In this document: positions 26,176-35,080 of the stretch, piece after piece
How positions within the stretch are numbered: position 1 is the first letter of the stretch
How the letters are laid out: each line of letters starts with the position of its first letter
Assembly (NCBI RefSeq): GCF_000828635.1
Contig: NZ_AP012547.1
Location: forward strand, 186,001 to 250,000
Length of the DNA stretch: 64,000 bases
Direction of reading: 5' to 3'
Source of the DNA: Sulfuritalea hydrogenivorans sk43H
GTDB lineage: Bacteria > Pseudomonadota > Gammaproteobacteria > Burkholderiales > Rhodocyclaceae
The notes under the pieces: generated by a model
What the model was told of the DNA's origin: nothing
What the model saw: only the letters and a program-made list of their open reading frames with translations
Database searches by the model: none
Position numbers and translations under genes: made by a program

Positions 26176-27576
26176 TTACGCACCCAGTCCGCTCAAGGCG
26201 GAAAGCTGGGCAGCGAATCCGGATTCTTCGTGCTCGGCCAGGCAGCGCAGGTCGAGCAGCAATGCGCCTTCCTCGATGCGGCCGATCACGGGTTTCGGCA
26301 GGGCACGCAGGCCCTGCTCGATGCGATTCAATATTCCACCGCGCTTGCCCTGTGGCTTGACGGCAAATCCCGCCGAGGGCAGGCGGTCGACCGGCAGCGA
26401 GCCCGAGCCGATTTGCGATTTCAGCGCGACGATCTCCACCGTCACCGGCAGGCCGGCCAGTGCGGATTGCAGCGCGGGCAGCAGGCGCGCGGCCTGCGCC
26501 GCGATGTCTGCCTCGGGCCGCGTCAGCTGGCGCACGGCGGTGACGCGCAGGTGCAGGCGGTCGGGGTCGCGATAGAGCGCGAGAACCGCTTCCAGCGCGG
26601 CGAGCGTCAGCTTGCCGACGCGCAGAGCGCGTTTCAGCGGGTTCTTCTTGATCTTCGCGATCAGATCCTTGCGGCCCACCAGCAGGCCGGCCTGCGGCCC
26701 GCCCAGCAGCTTGTCGCCGGAAAAGGTGACGAGGTCGGCACCGGCGGCGATGGCCTCCGCCGGCGTTGGCTCGTGCGGCAGGCCGTAGGCGGCCAGGTCG
26801 GCCAGGGTGCCGCTGCCGAGGTCGATGACGAAGGGCAGGGTGTGCTGGTGCGCCAGCGCGGCGAGCTCGGCTTCGGGCACGGCATGGGTGAAGCCGTGGA
26901 TCGCGTAGTTGCTGGCATGCACCTTCATCAGCATCGCCGTGCGCGGGTTGATGTTTTCGGCGAAGTCCTTGAGGTGGGTGCGGTTGGTGGTGCCGACTTC
27001 GACCAGTTTCGCTCCGGCGCGGCTCATGATGTCGGGTACGCGAAAGGCGCCGCCGATTTCGATCAGTTCGCCGCGCGAGACGATGACCTGCTTCTTCTGT
27101 GCCAGCGTATTGAGCAGCAGGAACACGGCCGCCGCGTTGTTGTTGACCACCGTGGCGGCTTCGGCGCCGGTCAGTTCGCAGAGCAGTTCGTCGACCACGT
27201 TGTCGCGATCGCCGCGACCGCCGGATTCGATATCGTACTCGAGCGCACAGGGATTGCGCGCGGCGTTGATCAGCGCCTGCACGGCTTCTTCGGGCAGCGG
27301 CGCGCGGCCGAGGTTGGTGTGCAGCACGGTGCCGGTCAGATTGAACACCGGGCGCAACCTGGGGCGCATTTTCGCCGTGACGCCAGCGCCGACTTTTTCA
27401 ACCAGATCGGCTTCGTCGGGCAAGCCCCCGCCTTCCTTGATCGCGGCGCGGGCGGCGGCGAGAACCTCGCGCACCATGCCGGTCACCACGGCGCGGCCGT
27501 GGGCGTCAACCAGCGAGGCGAGCGCCGTAGCGGACAGCAGGCGGTCGACGGAAGGAAGCTGGGAAAGTGGGTTCAT
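26176..27576 (-). CDS. selA: L-seryl-tRNA(Sec) selenium transferase
   Basis: A 466-residue PLP enzyme that converts Ser-tRNA(Sec) to Sec-tRNA(Sec) with selenophosphate. The PLP lysine lies in TFSGDKLLGGPQAGLLVG; TNLGRAPLP and NNNAAAVFLLL are other SelA segments. Length is typical. It is first in the order selA-tlpA-transglutaminase-selB-selC. A copy of the 21-bp repeat (27374-27394, one mismatch) encodes EKVGAGVTA near residue 65. SelD is not in this window. Confidence 0.96.
   Translation of the reverse strand: MNPLSQLPSVDRLLSATALASLVDAHGRAVVTGMVREVLAAARAAIKEGGGLPDEADLVEKVGAGVTAKMRPRLRPVFNLTGTVLHTNLGRAPLPEEAVQALINAARNPCALEYDIESGGRGDRDNVVDELLCELTGAEAATVVNNNAAAVFLLLNTLAQKKQVIVSRGELIEIGGAFRVPDIMSRAGAKLVEVGTTNRTHLKDFAENINPRTAMLMKVHASNYAIHGFTHAVPEAELAALAHQHTLPFVIDLGSGTLADLAAYGLPHEPTPAEAIAAGADLVTFSGDKLLGGPQAGLLVGRKDLIAKIKKNPLKRALRVGKLTLAALEAVLALYRDPDRLHLRVTAVRQLTRPEADIAAQAARLLPALQSALAGLPVTVEIVALKSQIGSGSLPVDRLPSAGFAVKPQGKRGGILNRIEQGLRALPKPVIGRIEEGALLLDLRCLAEHEESGFAAQLSALSGLGA
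27374..27394 (+). repeat. 21-bp dispersed repeat, in selA
   Basis: One mismatch to the consensus. Confidence 0.88.
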
Positions 27577-27764
27577 GATTTCACCCGGACCGGGCAGAAA
27601 CGAGATGGAAGAATTCTAACGATTTCCGCTGGATTCGCGCACCCGGATTTGCAAAAATTCGCAGCACGGGAGTGGCGCTGGGCATCAACCCGTGTGAACA
27701 TACCGGGATTGAATTCGAGTTAACACAGCACGGCGCAGACCGTGCCCTGATAGGGGGGTAAAGG

Positions 27765-28514
27765 ATGAGTACGCGAAACCCGGCGCCGCAATCGCCGTGG
27801 CAGAAAATGTTGGGCATCGAGCTGAGCCCGGTGAGTCATCGCGAACGGCTGGTATCTGCGCTGGGCGGTTTTGTCGGTTTGCTCGCCGTGTATTTCGTCA
27901 GCCATGCGCTGGGCGGTCCGCCGTCCGCGCCGCTGCTGATTTTTTCAATCGGGGCGTCGACCGTGTTGGTATTCGCGGTGCCGCATGGCGCGCTCTCGCA
28001 GCCGTGGCCTGTTCTTGGCGGGCATCTGGTGGCGGCGCTGATCGGCGTCACCTGCTCGCGCCTGGTGCCGGACGCCATGCTTGCCGCGGCGCTGGCGGTG
28101 GGCCTGTCCATCCTGGCGATGCACTATCTGCGCTGTATCCATCCGCCCGGCGGCGCGACCGCGCTGGTCGCCGTGCTGGGCGGTCCGTCGGTACAGGCGC
28201 TGGGCTTCGGCTTCGTTCTGTCACCGGTGCTGCTCAATGTAGCGGTGCTGCTCGTGGCGGCCATCGCGTTCAACGCCTTTTTTCCCTGGCGCCGCTATCC
28301 GGTCTGGCTGGCACGCCGCACCGCCAGGGCGGAGGCCGTCAGCGCAGGCTACGCGTCGATTTCGCATGAAGACTTCGTCTATGCGCTGACGCAGATGGAT
28401 TCCTTCATCGACGTTTCCGAAGAGGATCTGCTGCGCATCTACAGCCTGGCCACCGGCCGCCACCGCGATGTGTTGGCGGCGGCTGGAGGCATCAGTTCCG
28501 GCGTGCGGCCTTGA
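27765..28514 (+). CDS. HPP-family membrane protein
   Basis: A 249-residue protein with about four or five transmembrane helices and the family signature RCIHPPGGATAL. HPP proteins include plastid nitrite transporters; substrate here is unknown. The C-terminal ~80 residues are soluble (FVYALTQMDSFIDVSEEDL). The ATG is preceded by a weak GGGGG site. Its 3' end overlaps the convergent thioredoxin-fold gene by 23 bp. Confidence 0.85.
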   Translation: MSTRNPAPQSPWQKMLGIELSPVSHRERLVSALGGFVGLLAVYFVSHALGGPPSAPLLIFSIGASTVLVFAVPHGALSQPWPVLGGHLVAALIGVTCSRLVPDAMLAAALAVGLSILAMHYLRCIHPPGGATALVAVLGGPSVQALGFGFVLSPVLLNVAVLLVAAIAFNAFFPWRRYPVWLARRTARAEAVSAGYASISHEDFVYALTQMDSFIDVSEEDLLRIYSLATGRHRDVLAAAGGISSGVRP

Positions 28515-28998
28515 ACTCGGGAAAGGTCGATTTCAGGTAGTGCCTTTCTGAAACGAAGCGGTCGAGCAGCAGCGCGTCTTCCGCGCTGTTGAGGCGGCCG
28601 GTGAAGCGCGCCACTTCCTTGCCCTGGCCGTCGAGGAAGACCAGCACCGGCCGCAACTTGCGCGGGTTGTGGCGCTGGACCATGGCATGGCGCGGATCGT
28701 CCTCGTCCAGCTCCAGATCGCCGAAATCGGCATGGGCGCCGACGTAATTTTTGATGAACTTCGCGCTGACTTCGGGCTTGCGCAGCACACTCACGGTGTA
28801 GCGGCAGGCCCCTCAGTTCAGGTGATCGCCGAAGTACAGCAGGACATGGCGCGCAGGGGTGGACTTGATCTGCGCCACGGCGGCGAAGTCGTCTTTGGCC
28901 AGCGGCACCACGCCGTCGAGATGGTCGGCTTCTGCCGCGGCCGGCAGGCTGAGCGCCGCGGCAAGGACCAGGGCGAAAACGGAAAGCAGGCGTTTCAT
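28492..28998 (-). CDS. Candidate selenoprotein: exported thioredoxin-fold protein with UxxC motif
   Basis: Read with the UGA at 28813-28815 as Sec, this gives one 168-residue protein. A signal peptide (MKRLLSVFALVLAAALSLPA) is followed by a thioredoxin fold: strand HVLLYFG, redox motif U62-G-A-C65 in HLNUGACRYTV, and the cis-Pro strand LRPVLVFLDGQGKEV. The upstream half has a good ribosome-binding site (GAGGAAACCCGA-ATG). The downstream half has none and lacks a start, yet continues the same fold in the same frame. A SECIS-like hairpin follows the UGA. The gene lies between selA and fdhE in a cell that has SelA, SelB and tRNA-Sec. The alternative is a nonsense mutation, but a UGA exactly at the first redox position argues against that. 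Confidence 0.8.
28781..28803 (-). promoter_or_regulatory. Candidate bacterial SECIS hairpin of the thioredoxin-fold selenoprotein
   Basis: In the transcript, +10 to +32 after the UGA can fold. CGC pairs with GCG, a two-base bulge follows, then UACAC pairs with GUGUG and closes a CGUGA loop. The loop starts 18 nt after the UGA and has a G in its first two positions, within the spacing of bacterial SECIS elements. This was folded by eye. Confidence 0.5.
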
Positions 28999-29088
28999 TC
29001 GGGTTTCCTCGGGTTGCATCCGGTGATCGGACTGAAGGGGTGACAGTGTAATTCGGGAATGGGTTCCATGAACCGTGGCTGCGCCGGC

Positions 29089-29109
29089 GCCGTCCCGCCA
29101 GCGCCGACT
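29089..29109 (+). repeat. 21-bp dispersed repeat, intergenic between fdhE and the thioredoxin-fold gene
   Basis: Two mismatches to the consensus; one of two copies outside coding sequence. It lies 9 bp after the fdhE stop codon. Confidence 0.85.
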
Positions 29110-29117
29110 ATCGAAAC

Positions 29118-30041
29118 TCATCCCCCCGGTACCAGCAGCAGGTTCGGCCCGCTGCGGGCATAGCCGGCTTCGTCGACCAGGATGTCCAGCGCCAGCGTGG
29201 CGAGGTCGTCGGCCACGGGATCGACGGGGCCCTTTTCAGAATAGACGATCTTGAGATAGCTCTTGCAGGACTCGCAGGTTTCGGCGCGCACGGCGCCGGC
29301 GGTCTTGTTTTCGTCGGATTCGAGATGGCGGTAGCTGATGCCTTCGTTGGCGTCGCAGGCGCTGCATTTGACGCGTACCAGGTTCCATTCGGTGTTGCAC
29401 AGGGCGCAATGCAGGTAGCGCAGGTTGCTGGCCTCGCCGCTGTTGCGCACCACGCTGGCGACGGGCAGGAAGCCGCAGCAGGGGCAGACGCCGGGGACAT
29501 CGAGCGCGGCGACGTCGCCGATACCAAGGCGCGCGGCAGCGGTGGTCCATAGCACCTGCAAGGCGGCGGCGACGTAGGGCAGCAAGGCGGCGTCGTCGCC
29601 ATAGAGTTCGGTGTGCAGCACGCGTTCGGCCAGCGCCTCGGTGCGCTCTGGCGCTAAGCCGGCCAGACGGGCGAGATCCTGCCGCGCCGGTTCCGGTGCG
29701 ACATCGGCGATGCGCGCGATTATCTGGCGCAGGCTGTCGCGCCAGGCGGGATCGCGTGGCCAGGATTGCGCCGGCAGCGGCGGCATGCGGTGCTCGCGGG
29801 CGCGTGCCAACTGAGCGGTATCGGGCAGCGCCAGCACCGGCAGGGCGTGCAACGCTTCATGCTGGGCGCGGGTGATGGCGGCGAGAAAGCGCAGCCAGTC
29901 GCCGAGCGCGTGGCCTTCGGCCAGTTGTTCGAAGCGCTGCGCGCGCGTGGCGAAAATTGTGTTTGCATCGGGCGCGATGACGTGCGGCGGCTCGCTGCTT
30001 GACTTGATCGGGATGATGGGGGTTTGTGCGGTGGCGCTCAT
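29118..30041 (-). CDS. fdhE: Formate dehydrogenase accessory protein FdhE
   Basis: A 307-residue cytoplasmic protein needed to assemble or activate respiratory formate dehydrogenase. Four CxxC pairs typical of FdhE are visible: CPCCGFLP, CALCNTEW, CSACDANEG and CESCKSYLK. The start is the ATG before SATAQTP; an upstream in-frame ATG is less likely. It follows the fdh structural genes after a terminator hairpin, so it may have its own promoter or depend on readthrough. Confidence 0.94.
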   Translation of the reverse strand: MSATAQTPIIPIKSSSEPPHVIAPDANTIFATRAQRFEQLAEGHALGDWLRFLAAITRAQHEALHALPVLALPDTAQLARAREHRMPPLPAQSWPRDPAWRDSLRQIIARIADVAPEPARQDLARLAGLAPERTEALAERVLHTELYGDDAALLPYVAAALQVLWTTAAARLGIGDVAALDVPGVCPCCGFLPVASVVRNSGEASNLRYLHCALCNTEWNLVRVKCSACDANEGISYRHLESDENKTAGAVRAETCESCKSYLKIVYSEKGPVDPVADDLATLALDILVDEAGYARSGPNLLLVPGG

Positions 30042-30060
30042 AATTTTGTCAGTGTAACAA

Positions 30061-30104
30061 TCCCGCAAGGGGATACCGTCTCCGCTCTTCCAGCGGAGAC
30101 ATAA
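30061..30104 (-). repeat. Short hairpin repeat, copy 2
   Basis: The reverse complement reads TTATGTCTCCGCTGG, then AGCGGAGACGGTATCC and CCTTGCGGGA. It matches the copies at 5401 and 59778 and has a strong TCTCCGCT/AGCGGAGA stem. Confidence 0.8.
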
Positions 30105-30129
30105 AAAACCGCGGGCCGAAGCCCGCGGG
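30103..30129 (-). terminator. Terminator after the formate dehydrogenase structural genes
   Basis: On the minus strand, CCGCGGGC-TTCG-GCCCGCGG followed by TTTTTT, 30 bp after the cytochrome b subunit gene. It separates fdhABC from fdhE. Confidence 0.9.
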
Positions 30130-30158
30130 TGTTGGGATGGCGGAAATCAGGCAGGCAA

Positions 30159-30782
30159 TTACGACTTGCCGGTGACCTGACGATACCACGCCCGGTGATG
30201 CTGCTTGGCCCAGGCGCGGGTGACCGTGCCGTACACCATGGCGCGCACCGTACCCCTGACCCAGAGCGCGGCATAGACGTGCACGAAGATCATCGCGATC
30301 ATGATCGCGGCGATCGCGGCATGCACCACGGCACCGAGGCGTACCACTCCGACCGGGAAGTCGAAGTAGGCGCGCCACAACAGGATGCCGGAGACGAACA
30401 GCAGCAGCATGCACAGGGCCATGACCCAGAACATTGCCTTCTGGCCGCCGTTGTACTTGCCCTGTTCCGGCATGTTGTGGTCGTTGCCGCTCATCATTTC
30501 CCCGGCCCGTGACAGCCATTCCTTGTCCTCCGGCGTCATGGCGTTGAGTGCCTTGAAGCGGAAGAACATGACCAGGAAGGCCCCGGCCATGATGAGTCCA
30601 AGGAAGGGATGCAGGATGCGCGCCCAGACGCCGCCACCGAACAGCTGGGTCAGCGGCCAGAACGCCGGATGGAAAAAGGCCAGCCCCGAGAGCGCAAGCA
30701 GGATGAAGCTGATGCCCACCGCCCAGTGATTGGCCCGCTCGTGCGCCGAGTAGCGCTGAAGGTCCTTTGGATTACGGATCAT
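30159..30782 (-). CDS. fdnI: Formate dehydrogenase cytochrome b subunit (gamma)
   Basis: A 207-residue integral membrane diheme cytochrome b that passes electrons from the Fe-S subunit to quinone. Four transmembrane helices are predicted. Histidines suited to heme binding occur in [27 protein letters not shown] and [19 protein letters not shown]. The start overlaps the Fe-S subunit stop (ATGA). Confidence 0.94.
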   Translation of the reverse strand: MIRNPKDLQRYSAHERANHWAVGISFILLALSGLAFFHPAFWPLTQLFGGGVWARILHPFLGLIMAGAFLVMFFRFKALNAMTPEDKEWLSRAGEMMSGNDHNMPEQGKYNGGQKAMFWVMALCMLLLFVSGILLWRAYFDFPVGVVRLGAVVHAAIAAIMIAMIFVHVYAALWVRGTVRAMVYGTVTRAWAKQHHRAWYRQVTGKS

Positions 30783-31666
30783 TTTGCATCCTCCTTTTCG
30801 AGCTCTTCCTCAAGTTCCTTCGACACCTCGTTCGGCCCCTTCATGACGTAGTGGAACAGGCTGCCCAGTGCAACGGCAGCCATGGCCACCGATGCCAGCG
30901 GCTTGGCGAAGCCCTTCCACAGCGATACCAGCGGACTGATGCTGGGGTCGTTGGGCAGGCCCTTGTACAGCTCCGGCCGGTCGGCGTGGTGCAGTACGTA
31001 CATGACGTGCGTGCCGCCCACTCCTTTCGGATCGTACAGCCCGGCCTTGTCATAGCCGCGCGACTTGAGGTCCACCAGGCGCTTCGCGGCGTAATCCGTC
31101 ATCTGCTCTTTCGAGCCGAACTGGATCGCGCCGGTCGGGCAGGCCTTGACGCAGGCCGGCGCCTGGCCGACGGCCACCCGGTCGGAACACAGCGTGCACT
31201 TGTAGGCCTTGTTGTCCTCCTGCGAGATGCGCGGAATGTTGAAGGGACAGCCGGTGACGCAGTAGCCGCAGCCGATGCAGTTTTCCTGGTGGAAATCGAC
31301 GATGCCGTTGGCGTACTGGATGATGGCGCCGGGCGCCGGGCAGGCCTTGAGGCAGCCCGGATCGGCGCAATGCATGCAGCCGTCCTTGCGGATCAGCCAC
31401 TCCAGCTTGCCTTTCTCTTCCACTTCGGCGAAACGCATCACGGTCCACGACTTGGCCGTCAGGTCCACCGGGTTGTCGAACACCCCGGAGCAGCTGCCGA
31501 CTTCGTCGCGGATGTCGTTCCATTCCATGCAGGCCGCCTGGCAGGCCTTGCAGCCGATGCAGGTGGAAACGTCGATCAGCTTGGCCACTTCCGTGGTCTG
31601 CCGGACGCCGGGTGCCGCGGTGGTCGTCGCCGAGCGGCGGGCGATATCTAGCGATTGCAATGCCAT
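30779..31666 (-). CDS. fdnH: Formate dehydrogenase iron-sulfur subunit (beta)
   Basis: A 295-residue protein with four 4Fe-4S cysteine groups: [35 protein letters not shown], and CTLCSDRV with CVKACP. A single C-terminal transmembrane helix (about 250-270) anchors it, as in FdnH. AGGAGG lies upstream of the ATG at 31666. It transfers electrons from the catalytic subunit to the cytochrome b. Confidence 0.95.
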   Translation of the reverse strand: MALQSLDIARRSATTTAAPGVRQTTEVAKLIDVSTCIGCKACQAACMEWNDIRDEVGSCSGVFDNPVDLTAKSWTVMRFAEVEEKGKLEWLIRKDGCMHCADPGCLKACPAPGAIIQYANGIVDFHQENCIGCGYCVTGCPFNIPRISQEDNKAYKCTLCSDRVAVGQAPACVKACPTGAIQFGSKEQMTDYAAKRLVDLKSRGYDKAGLYDPKGVGGTHVMYVLHHADRPELYKGLPNDPSISPLVSLWKGFAKPLASVAMAAVALGSLFHYVMKGPNEVSKELEEELEKEDAK

Positions 31667-31755
31667 GTCATGCCTCCTGAAGGGCCGTCCCGAAGGAGGC
31701 ATAGCCCCCTCGGGGGGCAGCGAACAGAGTGAGCGTGGGGGTCATCATCGTCTCC
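31667..31755 (-). repeat. GC-rich intercistronic repeat, divergent copy R4 (between fdnG and fdnH)
   Basis: The gap contains a GC-rich hairpin (GCCCCCTCGGGGGGC, 31703-31717) and a GGGCCGTCCC segment related to the GGGCCGCCCC core of R1-R3. Only part of the element is recognisable. Confidence 0.5.
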
Positions 31756-34700
31756 TTAGATCTTCTCGATGTTGACCAGGAACGCCTTGAATTCCGGCGT
31801 CTGGCAATTGGCGTCGCCGACGAAGGGCGTCAGCGTGTTGGTGATGAAGCCCGGCTTGGTGACCCCCTTGAAACCGAAGTGGATCGGGATGCCCACGGTG
31901 TGCACCTTCTTGCCGTCGACGTCCAGGGTCTTGATGCGCTTGGTGACCACCGCCACGGCCTTGATGAAGCCGCGGTTGCTGCGCACCTTGACCCGGTCAC
32001 CGGCGGCGATGCCCTTTTCCTTCGCCAGTTCCTCGCCGATCTCGACGAACTGCTCGGGTTGCAGCACGGCGTTGATCTTCGAGTGCTTGGTCCAGTAATG
32101 GAAGTGCTCGACCAGGCGGTAGGTGGTGGCCACATACGGGAAGTCCTTGGCCTTGCCGAAGGTTTCCATGTCTCCCTTGTACACCCGCGCCGCCGGATTG
32201 CTGATGGCCTTGGGGTTGTTGGGATGGAAGGGATTCCTGTCCAGCGGCGTTTCGAAGGGCTCGTAGTGCTCGGGGAAGGGACCGTCGGCCATTGCCGGCG
32301 CGAATAGCCGCGCCACGCCTTCCGGCGTCATGATGAAGGGCATCACCCCTTCTTCGGGCGCCGCGTCGGGCCGCATGTCGGGCACGTCGTTGCCGCCCCA
32401 GGCGGTGCCGGTCCAGCGGATCACCGCCCGCTTCGGGTCCCACGGCTTGCCGGCCATGTCGCACGATGCGCGGTTGTAGAGGATGCGCCGGTTGGCCGGC
32501 CAGGCGAAGCCCCAGTTCAGCGTCTGCCCCAGCCCCGAAGGATCGGAGTTGTCGCGCCGCGCAGTGAGGTTGCCCGCCTGCGACCAGGAGCCACCATAGA
32601 TCCAGTTGCCGCACTGGGTGGAACCATCGTCGCGCAACTGGGCGAAGCCGGCGATCTGCTCGCCCGGCTTGACCAGCACCTTGGTCTTGTCCTTCGGATC
32701 GAGGACTTCGCCCAGCGCCTTGCCGGAGATTTCCATGAGGAGCTCTTCGGGCGCGGGCTTGGCCGGCTGGCGGTAGGGCCAGGTCAGGTTGAGGATCGGC
32801 TCGGGCAGCTTGCCGCCGTCCTTGGCATACATCGCTTTCAGCTTGAGGAAGAGCGCGGCCAGGATTTCGATGTCGCCCTTCGATTCGCCCGGGCCGTCGG
32901 CCGCCTTCCAATGCCACTGGATGACGCGGCCGGAGCTGGTGAAGCTGCCGGACTCTTCGGCGAAGAGATTGGCCGGCAGGCGGAACACTTCGGTCTGGAT
33001 CTTCGCCGGGTCCACCTCGTTGAACTCGCCGTGCGGCTTCCAGAACTCGGACGTGTCGGTCGCCAGCGGATCGATGATGACGAGGTATTTCAGCTTGGCC
33101 AGCGCGTCGCCCACCTTCTTCTTGTTCGCCACCGAAGCGAGCGGATTGAAGCCCTGGCAGACGAAGCCGCTCATCTTGCCCTGGTGCATGCGCTCGAAAA
33201 TGGCCAGGGTGTCATACGCCCCGTCCTTCTTCGGCAGCCAGTCGTAGCCGTAGTCGTTCTTGTCGGTCGCGGCAGCCCCGTACCAGGCCTTCTGCAGGCT
33301 GGTGAACCATTTCGGGAAGTTCTGCGGGAAGTTCATCTGGCTCGGACGCAGCGGTTTCGGCGTGCGCTTTTCCAGATAGGTCTTGCGATCGACGTCGGCA
33401 TCGGTCGGCGCCGACAGGTAGCCGGGCAGCACTTCCGAGTAGAGGCACATGTCGGTGATGCCCTGCACGTTGGCGTGCCCGCGCAGCGCGTTGATGCCGC
33501 CGCCCGCCATGCCCATGTTGCCGAGCAGCAGCTGGATCAAGGCCATGGTGCGAATGTTCTGCGAGCCGACCGAATGCTCGGTCCAGCCCAGCGCATAACA
33601 GATCGTCATGGTCTTGTCGGGTGCCGCCGTCTCCGCCATCATTTCGCATATCTTGAGGAAGGCGTCCTGCGGCGTGCCGGTGGTCTTGCTCACCAGTTCC
33701 GGCGTGTAGCGGCTGTAGTGCTTCTTCATCAGCTGGAACACGCAGTTCGGGCTTTCCAGGGTCGGATCGACCATGGCGAAACCGTCCTTGCCCATCTGGT
33801 ATTTCCAGGTGTCCTTGCCGTAGCTGCGCTTTTCGCCGTTGTAGCCGGAGAACAGGCCGTCCTCGAACTTGAAGCCTTCGTCGATCAGGAATGCGGCGTT
33901 GGTGTAGTTCTTGACGTACTCAAGGTGAATCTTGTTGTTGGAGAGCAGGTAGTTGATGACGCCGCCGAGGAAGGCGATGTCGCTACCGGCACGAATCGGC
34001 GCGTAGAAATCGGAAACCGCGGCGGAGCGCGTATAGCGCGGATCGACCACGATCAGCTTGGCCTTGCGATCCTTCTTCGCTTCGATGACCCATTTGAAAC
34101 CGCAGGGATGCGCTTCGGCGGCATTGCCGCCCATGACGATCACCAGGTCTGAATTCTTCAGATCGACCCAATGATTGGTCATTGCACCACGCCCAAATGT
34201 CGGACCCAGACTGGATACCGTGGGGGCGTGTCAAATGCGTGCTTGCGTGTCGAGTGCGACGACTCCGAGGTTGCGCAGGATCTTGCTGGTGAGGTAGCCG
34301 GCCTCGTTGTTGGCGGCGGACGAGGCGAGGAAGCCGAAAGTGTTCCAGCGGTTGACCGTGACGCCTTCGGCGTTCTTCTCGATCAGGTTGGCGTCGCGGT
34401 CCTTCTTCATGTGGGTGGTGATGCGATTGATCGCTTCATCCCACGAAATGCGTTTCCACTCGCTGCTGCCCGCTTCGCGTACTTCCGGGAACTTGAGACG
34501 GTTGGGGCTCTTGACCATGTCCAGCAAGCCCGCGCCCTTGGGGCACAGCGAGCCGCGATTGACGGGATTGTCCGGATCGCCTTCGATGTGGATGATGTCC
34601 GCTTTCGCGTTCTTGGACTTGTCGCCCGTGGTGTAGATCAGGACCCCGCAGCTCACCGAGCAGTAGGGGCACATGTTGCGGGTTTCCGTGGCGCGGGCGA

Positions 34701-34818
34701 GCTTGTAGCTGCGCACCTCCGCCAGGGCCGATGTCGGCGAGAATCCCATCAGTGCGATGGAAGACCCGGAGAGACCGGCGCCGCAGACCTTGAAGAACTG
34801 CCGCCGTGTGACTTGCAT
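31756..34818 (-). CDS. fdnG: Formate dehydrogenase catalytic subunit, selenoprotein (FdnG/FdhA type)
   Basis: A 1020-residue periplasmic bis-MGD enzyme that oxidises formate to CO2, read through an in-frame UGA at 34231-34233. Codon 196 is Sec, in ARIUHAPTVSSLGPTFGRG, the same residue number as Sec196 of E. coli FdnG. A twin-arginine signal (TRRQFFKVCGAGLSG) and the 4Fe-4S ligands C50, C53, C57 and the Cys of GSLCPKG precede it. The ATG at 34818 has AAAGGAGGAG upstream. Downstream segments (MGGNAAEAHPCGFKW, YALGWTEHSVGSQN) match the family. The UGA is not a frameshift: both halves are in one frame. Confidence 0.97.
34188..34230 (-). promoter_or_regulatory. SECIS element of fdnG
   Basis: Begins right after the UGA. 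The outer stem CACGCCC pairs with GGGCGUG. The inner stem GG-(bulged U)-AUCC pairs with GGGU-CC around an AGUCU loop. A bulged U and a GUCU loop are the SelB contacts known for E. coli fdhF/fdnG. Confidence 0.88.
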
Positions 34819-34883
34819 TTGTTTGCCTCCTCCTTTATTGAGTTCCGGTTCGCCGAAATCCATGCAAACCAGCATGGCTATGA

Positions 34884-34900
34884 CGCAAGTTCTGCGCCAA
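34884..34900 (-). promoter_or_regulatory. Sigma-54 promoter of the fdn operon
   Basis: On the minus strand the sequence is TTGGCGCAGAACTTGCG. It has GG and GC separated by exactly ten bases, close to the consensus TGGCACG-N4-TTGC. It lies about 66 bp upstream of the fdnG start. Confidence 0.78.
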
Positions 34901-34930
34901 TTCACTGCTACCAACAGGGACAAACACTTA

Positions 34931-34997
34931 CCGCATTGCAGCAGTGCGGGTTGGACAAAATGTCCAAAGCGAATCGGGGCAGGTGAGACATTTTGTC
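34931..34997. promoter_or_regulatory. Tandem inverted repeats: probable enhancer sites for the NtrC-type regulator
   Basis: A perfect inverted repeat TTGGACA-AAA-TGTCCAA (34951-34967) and a second GACA-TTT-TGTC (34987-34997) have centres 33 bp apart, three helical turns. Next to them is CCGCATTGC-A-GCAGTGCGG (34931-34949, one mismatch). They lie 50-115 bp upstream of the sigma-54 promoter and just before the divergent regulator gene. Assignment to that regulator is inference from position. Confidence 0.65.
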
Positions 34998-35080
34998 GCC
35001 AGCTTTCCCACTCATTGCCAAGCCCCTCCGAATTGACGATCATTGCGAGCATAAGAGCAGTTCAGCAAAGGGGGAGACAC

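Noticed and set aside
28492-28794. A separate short gene starting at the GTG at 28794
   Set aside because: No ribosome-binding site and no complete fold; it reads as the second half of the thioredoxin domain.
31756-34818. Formate dehydrogenase as two genes or a broken gene
   Set aside because: The stop is UGA at the known Sec position, in the same frame on both sides, with a SECIS hairpin and SelA/SelB/tRNA-Sec nearby.
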